DNA of 64,000 bases from Platanthera guangdongensis (GCA_039583875.1 CM077151.1:21100326-21164325), one strand, 5' to 3'. Shown: positions 1-11,467, counted from the stretch's first letter. Notes: a model not told the origin generated them from the letters alone. Program-made: numbers and translations.

Positions 1-1664
1 AGTCACAACAGCTAACATGGAGGTTATTAAGTCTTTTATATTTAGCGTGCCAATCATATGTTCCGCAAGGAAAAAATAATGGATATTGCATTGGATCATA
101 ATAGCCTGTGTATTCTGGAACATTTACAAAGCCTGTGTCGATGCTTTCCACCATAATATTTCGGTCGTTCGACTCCATATATTCTTCAGCACCAACAATT
201 ATAGCAGCAACTTCTGATGACATTGGTAATGTATATTGAAGCTCTGCAGATGATCGTTCTTTAATCAACAACTTGCAGTTTGGAATATCAGGTCTTTGCG
301 CAATCTGACGAAACATTGCTACAAACGGGTTGTGCATATTTAATATTGATGTTATTTTGTCAAGTAATGCACGGTCCAATTGCTCATTTTCTTGCAATCG
401 GTAGTCAGTCTGATGATCATTATCATAAATAAATAACTGCAAATATCTTGGTCTTGTGTTTGCAGCAGGCAATAAAGTTCCAATTTTGTGATATATAGCA
501 CCATGAGCTCGAAATGTATACCCTCCTTGATGATTGACTGCGACATTTTGATCCAGCTTAACACCCATGGAGGTAAAAGCGAAAACATGGTTGTATGAGC
601 GAACATTTGTTATGATTTTTGGTATTCGGCAGAGTGTTCGCTGAAAAGAAGCTGTAGTTCCGTGGGTGTTGGTATAGGTGGTATGACTGTTCTTCCATTA
701 TTGCAGCACATAGTTTGTGTTTCACCATCGAACAATTTTGCTGCGCAGTAACGACACATATATGGTCTTTTTAGTTGCAAATGTGTAGTTCGTTGCTGTA
801 AAGCAGAAATTCGAGCTATATTATGCCATTTGCTCCGAGAACTTCTACTGCAGATTCTGTGGGGATTTATGGCTACGTCATAATATGTGCTTTGCTCTTT
901 GATTGTTTGCGTATGAGGAAGTTGAGGTGTACTAAAATCTGATCGACACAGATTCGTATGGTGAAATGAGTCAGTGTAGAAAAGTATAAGAGGTCAAGTA
1001 GAGGATATTAGATGGGCGACAGAGCAATTATACCTGCTCTGATGATCGATTCATGCTCATTTGCAGTATGCAATGCGTCGAATTGGTGAGATGTTGATGT
1101 AACATCTGTTGGTAATAATGTACCTGCTGTATTTGATGATGACACAGTGTGTGGTCGATGTTCTAATGAAGTTATGTTACATAAAGAGTATCTATGAATG
1201 ACACCATTTTCCGCGTGGCTGTCTTTATGAGGCAAAAATCATAAAAGAAAGGTTCACATGATTACGTTTTGAGTGCAAACAATATGTAAAGATATAAAAG
1301 TACGAAACCGTAGATGTTTACCCCATGTAACATTCCCACTATGATGGACTTGTAGAAAGCTTGATTGGTTGAGGTGTAGCAAGGGTGGATCTTTTACTGT
1401 AATAGCTGAATGTGTAGGAGCAGTCGAAAAGTTTGATGGTTGCAGTTGCAGAGGATGAGTTTCTTGTCGTATAAGTTGTGGCTGTAACGACAGAGTAGTA
1501 GGTACATGATGACGTTCTGCAGACATGCGGGATCTTCTTGCTTGTGCATTTACTCTGTTCCGTGCGCGTTATGAGGACCGTTGTTCTTCAGTGAGTTGTG
1601 ATCGCCATTGTCGCATATGATCTTGTGCTCGCTCTCGATGGATTTGACGTTCTTCTTCAGACAT
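1..1664 (-). pseudogene. Helitron Rep/helicase N-terminal region, decayed and cut by window edge
   Basis: Read on the minus strand from an ATG at 1664, this begins with an Arg/Glu-rich stretch (MSEEERQIHRERAQDHMRQ) typical of plant Helitron proteins. It then gives a CRYCAAKLF zinc-like motif near 750. At 600-330 there are pieces resembling the Helitron_like_N domain (GAIYHKIGTLLP, RPRYLQLFIYD), and at 60-1 a segment with NVPEYTGYYDP and YPLFFPCGT. These motifs are seen directly; in the family this region precedes the Rep nuclease and Pif1-type helicase, which would lie left of position 1. The frame is broken: a TAA interrupts the Arg-rich start near 1570 and several frame changes follow, so this copy is not functional. 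Rolling-circle transposition is the inferred ancestral role. Confidence 0.75.
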
Positions 1665-2138
1665 TTTGAAGACTCTAACTCGCCGTGAGTACATTGTCTA
1701 TATAAAGTGTTTGAAAGTGGTGGTTTCGAGGAAAGTAAATGAAAATTAAAGTACAAAAGTTTTGTTGAGATTAACAAATAAAGTGGAATGAGAAATAGAG
1801 GTAGCTGTAATTTAAGCTAGAGTATGAGAGGAGGTAAGTGCATGGTACAATGAAATGAGCATAGCAATTACAAACTCATGGCTGGACAGACATGATTGCA
1901 TCTCATATGTGTAATTGTGAAGGAAAATGTAAGTGCGAGAAACATTAAGTAAATTCGAATAAGATATGGAGGAGAGTGTACGGTCAAAAGTTGGTTGTAT
2001 TCTGCATAAGTACTTTCAAATATAGTTCAACATGTATAATTTGTGAAACTGTTAGTTCGTTTATATATTTACATCATAAACAAACTATTCAACATAAATC
2101 ATAGCTGACAGAACAAATATATGTATATGTACATGCGC
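1665..2138. other. AT-rich spacer, no gene seen
   Basis: No convincing ORF, RNA gene or repeat was recognised between the decayed Helitron reading frame and the RRM-like gene. It may be Helitron non-coding sequence. Confidence 0.5.
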
Positions 2139-2667
2139 TCATATTGTATTATAGTTCATATATTGTTGGTAGTATTCTGGGTTAACATCGAATAGGCGGA
2201 GCTCGTGGGCCGAGATAGTGTTTCCGTCAATTATTTGGCCGTTTATCACAGCTATAGCAGACTCCATCGATGCCTCATCTGCAAAAATCAACTCTCTTGT
2301 CCCAGTTGGGTTTCTCATTGTATCAACATCAGCCTTCAGTAATAAATATATGGTAAGCATGTTTCATTTGTAAAACAAAGTGTGTGCAGTATGTTATGTT
2401 GCAGTCTGCATCAGTAGTACTTACGCTGGCATGCAGAAAGCCTGATAGAGTTTGAAAAAGTGATCTTAATAAATCAGTGGTCGTAGTATGGTTAAGGTTG
2501 CTGAGTAATACAGCAAAGTAGTAGTAATCCCGCATATGTGGGGGTACATTGCTGTAAGAGTGAACAGAGTCCACTGTTGTTGACATGTTGTTTTCGCGCG
2601 TCATGTTTTCTGAGGAACTGTATTCAGTCATCACAGATAGGCGTGCGTCTAATGTATCTACTAACAA
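2139..2667 (-). CDS. RRM-like protein, two exons (possible captured gene)
   Basis: Exon 1 is 2667-2425 and exon 2 is 2333-2139. The intron (2334-2424, 91 bp) has a perfect GTAAGT donor and an AG acceptor, and joins in phase 0. The 145-residue product fits an RNA-recognition motif. Beta1 is FAVLLSNL, helix1 is TTTDLLRSLFQTLSG, beta2 is LHASADVDTM (rebuilt only after splicing), beta3 is TRELIFAD, helix2 is MESAIAVINGQ and beta4 is ISAHELRLF. The aromatic RNP1 residues are weak, so RNA binding is uncertain. That splicing restores the fold supports a real or recently real gene. It lies upstream of the Helitron reading frame in the same orientation and could be a Helitron-captured fragment. Further 5' exons are possible; the ATG at 2667 is simply the first in frame. 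Confidence 0.5.
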
Positions 2668-2960
2668 ACAGCAAGGTGAGATTAAATCACATGAAAGTGT
2701 AAAGCTGACATGAGTATTTTTTATTGTACAAAAATAACGAAACAGTGATATTCAGAGATGAGGTGGAATACAGTACAGTAGTGTAGTGTACAATAATGGC
2801 GTAGTCGAGAATATCATGAGTAAAGCAAAAATGTAGGTGCAGAAAAACTTGTCATGGACAGGACAAACGAAAACTCAGTCAAATTTGTTAAACAAAAGGT
2901 TGAATGTTTTGGGCGGAGGTTACAAAATTTGAGATATGAAAAAATCTCGTAATATTATAT

Positions 2961-3349
2961 TAGCAAAGTAAACGTATGTAAAATTTTTACAGAAGCGAAT
3001 AGTACACACAAAATATGTGTGACAATGGGAAAGTGAAATACATATTCATATAAGGCCGGATGTTTTTAGTGCCTGGTTCGTGTGTATGAAAATGCGATTA
3101 TAATTTTAAATATTTGAGTAATCAAGGGAGAAACAGTGCGTAAATCGAAGCAGGAAATAGAAACGAAATCACATTACCTAAATCGCAGAACCTCCGGACA
3201 ATTATCGATGACAGGAGAGCACCTGGAAAAAGCAATCATATTAGGCAAGTGAGTATGTGTACAATTTTTACAAAAGCGAACAGCACACACAGAATATGTG
3301 CGACAATGGAAAAGTGGAGTACATATTCATATAAGCTCGAATGCTTTTC
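2961..3349. repeat. Diverged direct repeat pair, ~109 bp units
   Basis: The segments at about 2961-3069 and 3241-3349 align almost gap-free at roughly 80-85% identity by eye. They share blocks such as ACAATTTTTACA/AAATTTTTACAG and TACATATTCATATAAG. The spacing is 280 bp. No coding content was seen. Confidence 0.7.
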
Positions 3350-3539
3350 ATTATTGGTTTCGTTTGGCGCATGGCAGTGGAGGTCCTGACCATATGACAT
3401 TTGAATTCAATTATGTGTCGTGGCTATAGTGTTTTTAGTCAAAACAAAGTGTAAATAATTGTGCAGGTACTGTACACAGTTCTTGCTATTATTTTTTGTC
3501 AGGTAAATGGATTCCGGCATTTTTCAAATTCTCTGTGCA

Positions 3540-3830
3540 CACCCACAAAGAAGGAATATGCAGGAAGCTGCAGTGGTGGAAATTGCGTTGACGCTGTTTG
3601 CTACAGACTGATGCAGTCTGCAGTGGAGCAATGTAGTTTGCTCAGGAACAAAGTGTATGGTAGGGCCCAAAAAAATCTAATGGAAGTGCACGCAAACAGG
3701 GAAGGCGCACAAAACTGCATCGCAGTTGGCAGTTTGAAGCAACATGTTTGCTGCAGCAGCGCACTTTGGTGCAGTGCAATGCGCTGCAGCAAATTTTTTT
3801 CTGCAGATTGCTGCAGGTTGAATATCAAAC
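3540..3830. repeat. GCAGTG/CTGCAG-rich block
   Basis: Short words GCAGTG, TGCAG and CTGCAG recur every 10-20 bp on both strands (for example 3565-3640 and 3740-3820). ORFs on both strands here have no recognisable protein and come from the low-complexity words. The same vocabulary returns at 4140-4680 and 5340-5425, so this belongs to a larger repeat domain. Confidence 0.6.
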
Positions 3831-3956
3831 CTAGGTGAAAGATTGATCACACCAAGCAGCATTATTTCATCTCTACAAACTATAATTAGAATAATCTAAT
3901 TGAAAATAAATTTCTATTTTTTTAAAAAAAGGCAAAACTTTGACAATTTATAATCA

Positions 3957-5339
<1,383 letters not shown>

Positions 5340-5340
<1 letters not shown>

Positions 5341-5545
5341 AAACTGCCAGTGCAGCAATGCAGTTTGCTCTGCAGCAAAGCAGTTTGCTGCAGAAATGCA
5401 CTGTGCAGGAAGATGCAGGGCAACTTGCAGCAGAAGCAGTAGTAAATACGCAAAGCAGGCGAAGTAGGAAATAGGGGGAAATCCGATTACCTGGAGACGG
5501 AGACGAAGAGAGACGGTAGATGCCGAACCTCCAGAAATGGTCGGA
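5340..5545. repeat. Second GCAG-rich block with repeat of the 3145-3200 motif
   Basis: A cluster of GCAGTG/TGCAG words at 5348-5440 is followed at about 5457-5540 by a segment matching 3140-3200 (GAAGYAGGAAATAG ... ATTACCT ... GAACCTCC). The interval 3145-5545 is thus bracketed by diverged direct repeats. Confidence 0.45.
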
Positions 5546-6042
5546 TACAGATGGAGCTACGCCGTTACAGTGAGAACGGGTCGATGGGCAACAGGGAGAT
5601 GAGGTGGGTTGCGGCGAGCAGAAGGGTTTCCGGGCAGACGGTGCGATGTAGAGGAGTGTACGGGGGACGGTCGGGGGTTTAAGAAGGAGCGGGTATGAGG
5701 CATCGTGCCGGTCTCAGTTGAAGCAGGAGGGCGTCGTGGCGTTGTGAGCGGAATCTGTGGGAAGAGCGGCGCTGCGGAACGGAATCGGGGGAGAGAAGAG
5801 CGGCGATGAGCAGCGTCAGCGACAGAAGAGCAGGACGCGGCACGCGGCAACAGGGCAGGCTGCGGACCAACGCCATTATCTTGACGGGCGGCGGCGACAG
5901 CGTGGCGTGCAGCAGAGGAGGAGGCGGCACGGGGCGAGCCGCGAGGCAGACGGGGCAGGATGCGGAGGCAGGAGGGCAAAATCGTGAACTCAAAGTTACG
6001 GACGATGGCTTCGCTTAATCTATTAGTATAGATTAGTAAAGA
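5546..6042. other. GC-rich stretch without supported gene
   Basis: This is strongly purine-rich on the plus strand and GC-rich. Frames exist on both strands but encode only Arg/Pro/Ala-biased low-complexity sequence without recognisable domains. It ends at 6042 with the junction sequence that recurs at 6484 and 6918. Confidence 0.4.
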
Positions 6043-6484
6043 CAGGGTTAAGCTCGTACTTATATAATAATATAAATAAAATTAAAACTTACACACTTAG
6101 GTCGAAAATAATTAAAGCGGGAAGGAGGAGGTGGGGGGTGCACGTGAAGAGGAGGAAGGGGCCAGGCCAACCGCCGGACCCCGACGTCCCCGGCGGGGGT
6201 AGGCTGGAGGCGAGCCGACGGTGGCCTTGCCCGTGAGCCCGGGTTTAGGGCTCACAACCTGGGGCTCACGGGCAGGACCATCGTTGGGGTTGCTGCGTCT
6301 GGCGATCCGGACGGTTGGGTCAAGTCAAGATGCCGCCAGCGGAGTCGGCGACGATGGCGTTGCTGTCAATTTTTAAAAAAAAATTGTGAACGCCGGCCAG
6401 AGCGGGGGAGGGTCAAAACTGACAATTCAAATGTAACAGAACAATGTCACTGCAGCCACACATTGACTTTTATATTAGTAAAGA
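6043..6484 (-). repeat. Tandem unit A (~442 bp), Helitron 5'-end-like
   Basis: This unit and the next are tandem copies, close to 90% identical by eye. They share landmarks such as GCCAACCGCCGGACCCCGAC, CGGCGGGGGTAGGCTGGAGG and GTGAACGCCGGC. Read on the minus strand, each unit begins TCTTTACTAA, which resembles the TC...TACTA start of plant Helitrons. The Helitron reading frame at 1-1664 is in the same orientation, so these could be duplicated 5' ends of that element. The expected A immediately before the TC is not clear, so the assignment is tentative. Confidence 0.55.
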
Positions 6485-6918
6485 CAGGGTTAAACCCTAA
6501 TAAATAAAATTAAAACTTACGCACTTAGATCGGAAATAATTAAAGCGGGAGGAGGTGGGGGTGCACTTGAAGAGGAGGGGGCAGGCCAACCGCCGGACCC
6601 CGACTATCCCGGCGGGGGTAGGCTGGAGGCGAGCCGATGGTGGCCTTGCCCGTGAACCCCTGGTTTAGGGCTCACAACTTGGGCAACTTGGGGTCACGGG
6701 CAGGGGGCATCGCAGGGGTCGCCTGCGTCTGGCGATCGGGAAAGTTGGGTCCGGTCAAGATGCTGCCGGCTCCGCCCGCTGTGATGGCCTTGCAGTCAAT
6801 TTTTTATTATTATTTAATTGTGAACGCCGGCTGGAGCGGGGGAGGTTCAAAACTGGCAATCCAAATGTAACAGGACAATGTCACTGTAAGAACACGTTAA
6901 CTTTTATATTAGTAAAGA
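6485..6918 (-). repeat. Tandem unit B (~434 bp), Helitron 5'-end-like
   Basis: This is the second copy of the tandem unit. On the minus strand it starts TCTTTACTAATATAAAAG at 6918. Small indels distinguish it from unit A around 6660-6720 and in the poly-A/T stretch near 6800. The outer edge at 6918 is the best candidate for the true 5' terminus if this is a Helitron end. Confidence 0.55.
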
Positions 6919-7628
6919 GGGTTAATCACCGGTTCAGCCATTAAGCAGAAAAATAAAAGCAGCAGTCTCCGCTCTGGCCAGAGGAGGTAGGGTTCATCGC
7001 TCTCGCAAGGGAGGTTTCGCCGCCGCCCATCTGTTCGCCGGAGCACTTCCTACTACAGGTTCGTAGGAGGACAGATCTCCCTTCCAGTGGTTCTCGGTGG
7101 AGGTTTTTCACTAAGGGCGCCGACAGCATTTGCAAGGAAGAAGGTTCTATAGTGAGTCCTTGGTATTGGCCCTCCGTTGAGGTTGCTTGGTCTCCCAGCT
7201 TCCTAATTTCAATATTTTAAACTCTGCTCTCCGATTATTAGTGAATCTTCTCCGACCCTCTCTTTATTGATGTGGTTCTTCTCGGTTGCTCTCCCTAATT
7301 TTTATGTCGTGTCTGCGTTAGTGTGTGCTTGCTTTATTTTTCCTGCATTAACTCTCTTAATTTTGCGGCTTTTGCTATCCTTTGTGTATCCTGTGGGCTG
7401 TGGTGCAGAGCGATTTCAGAAGACTTCATAACATATATTCTGGAAGAGGAGATGAAATAACTTCTAACTCTCAAAGACCAACAGTGACAAGCAAATCACT
7501 TGAAAAATAAAAATTACGATGTATCACATCTCATTTTTTTAATCTGTACACATCAACTAGAATCAATTAACAACAATATGAACTAACAGACAGAGTACTT
7601 CAGAGCAAATTCAGGGAGAAGCATTAGC
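6919..7628. other. Intergenic, no gene seen
   Basis: Nothing with a recognisable domain was found. Part of 7500-7628 probably is the 3' UTR of the minus-strand gene that ends at 7629. Confidence 0.4.
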
Positions 7629-7964
7629 TCAGTACTTGCTGTTCTCTGCAGCTCTCCTCCTAGTGATGCGTATGTAAATGGCGACCGCCACCACAATGGC
7701 GGCAGCGAAACCGCCGGCTATGAATCTTGCGGTGGCGAGCTCCACCTTCGATCCGTGCCTCCGCGGAAGTTGAGCGGCCTCCGGCGCCGAGCTGGGAGAC
7801 GGCAAATCATGATGAAGCAAATGTGGCGACTGTACGGAATATTCCGGTTCGACGCCCAGCTCGAGCAAATCAAACCTCGGCAGAACGGGAAACGGACGGG
7901 ACATGGCGAGAGTTGATAGGATTCCGGTGAATGCCGCCAAGATGGGCAGAAGAAGGCGAGCCAT
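7629..7964 (-). CDS. small single-pass membrane protein, unknown function
   Basis: This is a single-exon, 111-codon gene. Residues 1-22 (MARLLLPILAAFTGILSTLA...) look like a signal peptide. Residues about 23-78 are Pro/Ser/His-rich and presumably extracytoplasmic. Residues 79-98 (ARFIAGGFAAAIVVAVAIYI) form a transmembrane helix followed by a basic tail (RITRRR), suggesting a type I topology with a short cytosolic end. I chose the ATG at 7964 rather than the in-frame start at 8129 because a TATA box lies between them at 8063-8073. I do not recognise the family. The frame is intact, GC-rich and has gene-like composition. A MULE begins only 222 bp upstream of the start codon, so its distal promoter has been displaced by 18 kb. 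Confidence 0.7.
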   Translation of the reverse strand: MARLLLPILAAFTGILSTLAMSRPFPVLPRFDLLELGVEPEYSVQSPHLLHHDLPSPSSAPEAAQLPRRHGSKVELATARFIAGGFAAAIVVAVAIYIRITRRRAAENSKY

Positions 7965-8062
7965 GGAAAATGGCAATGGAGGGTGGAAAGGTCTGCTAAA
8001 CCACTCTTTCGAAGTAGCAGAGATCGAGCTTAGACAACAATGGCTATGGGGTTCTTCTATGG

Positions 8063-8073
8063 TTTTATATATA
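8063..8073 (-). promoter_or_regulatory. TATA box of the membrane-protein gene
   Basis: The minus strand reads TATATATAAAA, about 100 bp upstream of the chosen ATG. It is a good plant TATA box and decides against the upstream in-frame start at 8129. Confidence 0.65.
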
Positions 8074-8176
8074 GTGGAGAAAAGACCCAGACTTTCTTTC
8101 TGTCCATTATTTATGGCTGCAGGAGCCATAAATGTGAAAGTGTGAGGGACTGCTCTGCCTCTTGCTTGGTTTGTTG

Positions 8177-8185
8177 GCTAATTTC
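8177..8185. repeat. 9-bp target site duplication (left) of the MULE
   Basis: GCTAATTTC occurs here and exactly at 26566-26574, flanking the inverted termini. A 9-bp duplication is diagnostic of Mutator-like elements. Confidence 0.95.
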
Positions 8186-8274
8186 GAACGCGGTTGTTAT
8201 ACATAGGTGTGTATAGCTTTTGCTATACACACCTATGTAAGATTATGACACGTGGTGGGCCCACCAAAAATTTG
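8186..8274 (+). repeat. MULE left TIR with internal palindrome
   Basis: This TIR starts GAACGCGGTTGTTATACATA. Inside it CATAGGTGTGTATAGC, a TTTT loop and GCTATACACACCTATG form a 16-bp perfect stem, so the TIR itself can fold back. Confidence 0.95.
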
Positions 8275-8716
8275 GAATACATATATTCGCTTTTTTTTTC
8301 AATGGAAAAGGAGAGTGGTTTTTGCCCTGCTATTGATCGAATAATTCCGTGCTGCATTAAATCATTCCAAACCATGGTCGGATACTCTCATTACATGCTT
8401 TGCCCCTGCTATTGGTTTTTTGGTTTTGAAATTCAGTGCTTCATTATGAGCGCTTGAAGGTATCGCATAATGAAAAAAGTGCTTCTATCCGCTAAATTAT
8501 ATAATTGTTACTCAATATAAAGTCTCTGGCTTCTAGATTTCTGAATCCTCTTGCGTTTGTATGTGATCCATGCATTCCCTTCTTCTTGATGCCAGTATTC
8601 ATCAAGACTTCAGAGATTTGGGCTAGAACTTGCAGCCAAAACAGAGATTTGGGCAGGATCAGAATAAGGTTAACTAGCCAGATGGTTCCCTTCTGAGGAA
8701 GGAGAAGGAGAGCGGG

Positions 8717-8895
8717 AGAAGGAGGAGGGGCCGGCGGCTGTCTCCGCAAACAAGAGAGAAGGAGGAGGGGCCGGCGGCTGTCTCCGCGAACAAGAGAGAA
8801 AGACGAGGGGCCGGCGGCTGTCTCCGCGAACAAGAGAGAAAGACGAGGGGACGGCGGCTGTCTCCGCGAACAAGAGAGAAAGAGGAGGGGCGGCT
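8717..8895. repeat. 40-bp tandem repeat in the MULE subterminal region
   Basis: There are about four copies of a 40-bp unit carrying GGCCGGCGGCTGTCTCCGCG and AACAAGAGAGAAAGACGAGG. The GC-rich frames over it are artefacts. A different GC-rich array occupies the opposite subterminal region at 26090-26330. Confidence 0.85.
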
Positions 8896-9014
8896 GTGTT
8901 CCTGTCTCCGCGATTCTTTTTGAGAATTGATATTAGCAGTCCTGAAATGGCTATTCGCAGTCCACTTCTAGTCGCAGTCCATAGATTATAATCGTAGTCC
9001 AAAATAAAACTCGC

Positions 9015-9287
9015 AGTCCAACCAAAGTTCTTAGGTAGAATTAAAAGTAAATAAAAGTCCAACTACATAAAAAGAACGGTCGGGACAACACGCTTAACCA
9101 ACTCCTCTTTTCTTATAGCTTCCAACCAAAGTTCTTAGGTAGAATTAAAAGTAAATAAAAGTCCAACTACATAAAAAGAACGGTCGGGACAACCACGCTT
9201 AACCAACTCCTCCTCTTTTCTTATCGCTTCCAAAGCAAAAAGTGATATAGATCCAAATAGTTCAGTGTCCCGACGTGGTACAATGCT
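9015..9287. repeat. Tandem duplication containing fragments of the transposase coding sequence
   Basis: A ~106-bp unit beginning CCAAAGTTCTTAGGTAG occurs at about 9015 and again at about 9121. Its tail (about 9185-9268) copies coding sequence from the same MULE's transposase at 23501-23585, including CCAAAGCAAAAAGTGATATA. The next bases, 9269-9287, carry the complement of 23486-23506 (CGACGTGGTACAATGCTTA). The copy thus switches strand, which suggests fold-back or template-switch repair. Confidence 0.75.
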
Positions 9288-9650
9288 TAAATGAGCAAAA
9301 GTGTTGATTTAGATCACTCGTTGCGATCATCTGCAAGAAGAAATAAATAGAAAAATAGATAAATACTCGCATTTATATTTCCGAGTAACAAGTACTTTGC
9401 AATAAAATAGTAAATAATAGAGTAACTCCACCAACATACCAGCACAAACTGCATATACGGTTGCTCTTTGTCTAAGCACCACCAAAAATAGTAAATAGTA
9501 GAGTAACCGCATACAAAACTGAAAAGACATGTTTCAAGTTATGTTAATTTTTGCAAACAATTTTTATCAATACTATAAGATAATTGATGAAATATTTTGA
9601 ATGTGTCAAAAACTAAATGTGACATACCTTGAGTTTATGGATCACCCAAA

Positions 9651-10487
9651 TTAACGATCCCATGCTTCTGCTATTGAATCATGATACCGCTGCCATATTG
9701 AAAAAATAGGTGGTAGTGGTCTATTTTCATCCATTATCAACTGAATGAAATGATTCTCGTTGATAAACCCAATATAAATGATCTTTCGAACATCTGGAGG
9801 TGCTGAATATAGAGGGAGAAATGTGAAGGACTGAAAACGTGAATAATGAACCAAAGCTACATTGTAGCAGGATGCAATGATCAACCCCATATCTGGCATG
9901 GTCATCCACTTATCAAATGGTGCCGGCGTTTCATTGCAATTAAGAGATAGTTGTAACTCTTGCTTCCTTACACTTCCATATATGCTTGTGTACAAGTTGT
10001 CATGATTGAGGAGTTCTAAAGAAAGTTCTTCACGAACTTGTAACCAATTATCCCCTTTATCCAATGCTAGGCCTAGAACACGATAACCACAGTGGCCATC
10101 TCCGAGCACATTTATGACATCCACTATATATTTGTGATGTATGGTGGCATTTCCTCACGTACGCTATTCAAAAAGGTCTTGCTACCAGGACATTTCCGTG
10201 TACTCCTTTTTGTAGGTTTCTTCTTCTTTAGGGGTTGTCCATCTTTCAAAAGGACATGCTCAAATAAAGAGAGTTCTCTTTTGGTTGATTTATAATCCGC
10301 ATCATAATTTTTTGTGCTTCCCTTTGGCCTACCTTTAAGCTTTTTTGGCACTAAAGGTTCATAAGTTTGTAATGTAGTTGGATCCATTAACTCACGAAGT
10401 TTTCTCTTTAACTCATTCTTTTGAATATCCGGAATGTTGTTATATTTCTCAAGTATAGCTTCCAACAGAATCTTTATTTCATTAATT
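9651..10487 (-). pseudogene. MULE protein C-terminal part: OTU-like cysteine protease domain
   Basis: This is the downstream half of the MULE protein. From 10487 it reads a basic linker (KKLKGRPKGSTKNYDADYK), then the OTU-like domain. The OTU catalytic signature GDGHCGYR holds the Asp and Cys, and ENHFIQL near the end supplies the expected His. OTU domains are deubiquitinase-type cysteine proteases, and fusion to FAR1/MULE transposases is a known plant arrangement. A 2-bp TA expansion (ATATA near 10100) puts the OTU domain out of frame with the linker. The reading is continuous with the transposase at 23321 once the inserted element and one TSD copy are ignored. The stop is at 9651. Confidence 0.85.
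10483..10487. repeat. 5-bp TSD (left) of Tat element 1
   Basis: TAATT is here and at 23316-23320, directly outside TG...CA LTR ends. Confidence 0.95.
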
Positions 10488-11445
10488 TGTACAACCCTGT
10501 GTCCGGCGAGCGGGTCCCACCAGGGAGGTTGAACAGGCCTGCCCCCGCGACTCGCACCCAAGCGGCAGGACGGGCTGAACGACTAAAGGGCTGGCCCGCT
10601 CCTGCCCATCTCAGGCGAGCGAGCTGGCAACCCGCAGCAAGCGAGCCGGACCCGAGCTGGCGACCCGCAGCAAGCGAGCCGGACCCGAGCTGGCGACCCG
10701 CAGCAAGCGAGCCGGACCCGAGCTGGCGACCCGCAGCAAGCGAGCCGGACCCGAGCTGGCGACCCGCAGCAAGCGAGCCGGACCCGAGCTGGCGACCCGC
10801 CGCAAGCGAGCCGGACCCGCGATTGGCGACCCGCCGCAAGCGATCCGGACCCCGAGCGCGACCTGACCGCCGATCCGCCCGGCAAAAGGCAGGCGGCTTG
10901 CCCATATCGGCTCGCACTCGCCCAGTGAGGGTAGGCGAGCCCCAGAGCCGGGTCGCACCCGCCTCCTGCGGGAGAACTGAAGGCGAGCTGACCGCCCGGG
11001 GGTGCGAATAGCTACTCAGAACAGCGGAGCCTCGCTGTTGGCAGGCCAGGTTGGACTGCGCATAGCTGTTCAGAACAGCGGAGTTTGGCTGTTGGCAGAC
11101 CCATCCAGGGGTCTTTTGGTACTTCCAGGTCAGTCCTTTTGGTTATTGGCAGTTCAGATTCTGAAAATCTATAAATAAGACCCAAGGGGTACCTCAGAGG
11201 ACACGCTTTCAGTGCCTCCTTGCTCTCATTTTCAAGTGTTCTCTGAGAGTACCTTAGCTCGGCTCTTGGCTAAGGAGGGGAAGCGCTCAGAGATCTTCCG
11301 GGTTTGTGGTGGGACCTCCCTGCCGAGCCCTTGGGTCTGTCTCTTCTTGTCTCTCTCGTTGTTTTTCTTGCAGGTGCGAAGTAGGCACGAGACCACCCCT
11401 TCCCCAAGGGTCGAACTCCACAAGAGGCGGTTTCCGGTTTCAACA
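10488..11445 (+). repeat. 5' LTR of element 1
   Basis: It begins TGTACAACCCTGTG and ends GGTTTCAACA. It contains a 33-bp tandem array (about 10614-10840, unit around GAGCTGGCGACCCGCAGCAA), which creates long artefactual ORFs because 33 is a multiple of three. A TATAAATA box is at 11170-11177 with transcription expected shortly after. Confidence 0.97.
11170..11177 (+). promoter_or_regulatory. LTR TATA box, element 1
   Basis: TATAAATA lies inside the 5' LTR about 275 bp before its end, in the position expected for the U3/R promoter. It is repeated in the 3' LTR and has an equivalent in element 2. Confidence 0.75.
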
Positions 11446-11448
11446 TTT

Positions 11449-11467
11449 TGGTGCGGTGAGCGTGGAA
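11449..11467 (+). other. primer binding site, element 1
   Basis: TGGTGCGGTGAGCGTGGAA starts three bases after the LTR. The TGG matches a tRNA CCA tail. Element 2 has the identical 19 bases at the same place. I could not assign the tRNA. Confidence 0.7.

Noticed and set aside
5557..6018. Overlapping ORFs of 70-140 codons on both strands
   Set aside because: GC-rich low-complexity translations (Arg/Pro/Ala) without conserved motifs.
8129..8129. Upstream in-frame start for the membrane-protein gene
   Set aside because: It lies upstream of the TATA box, and the extension interrupts an otherwise N-terminal signal peptide.
10474..10958. Long ORFs on both strands of the LTR, repeated at 22220-22880
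   Set aside because: They arise from the 33-bp repeat, whose length keeps all frames open.
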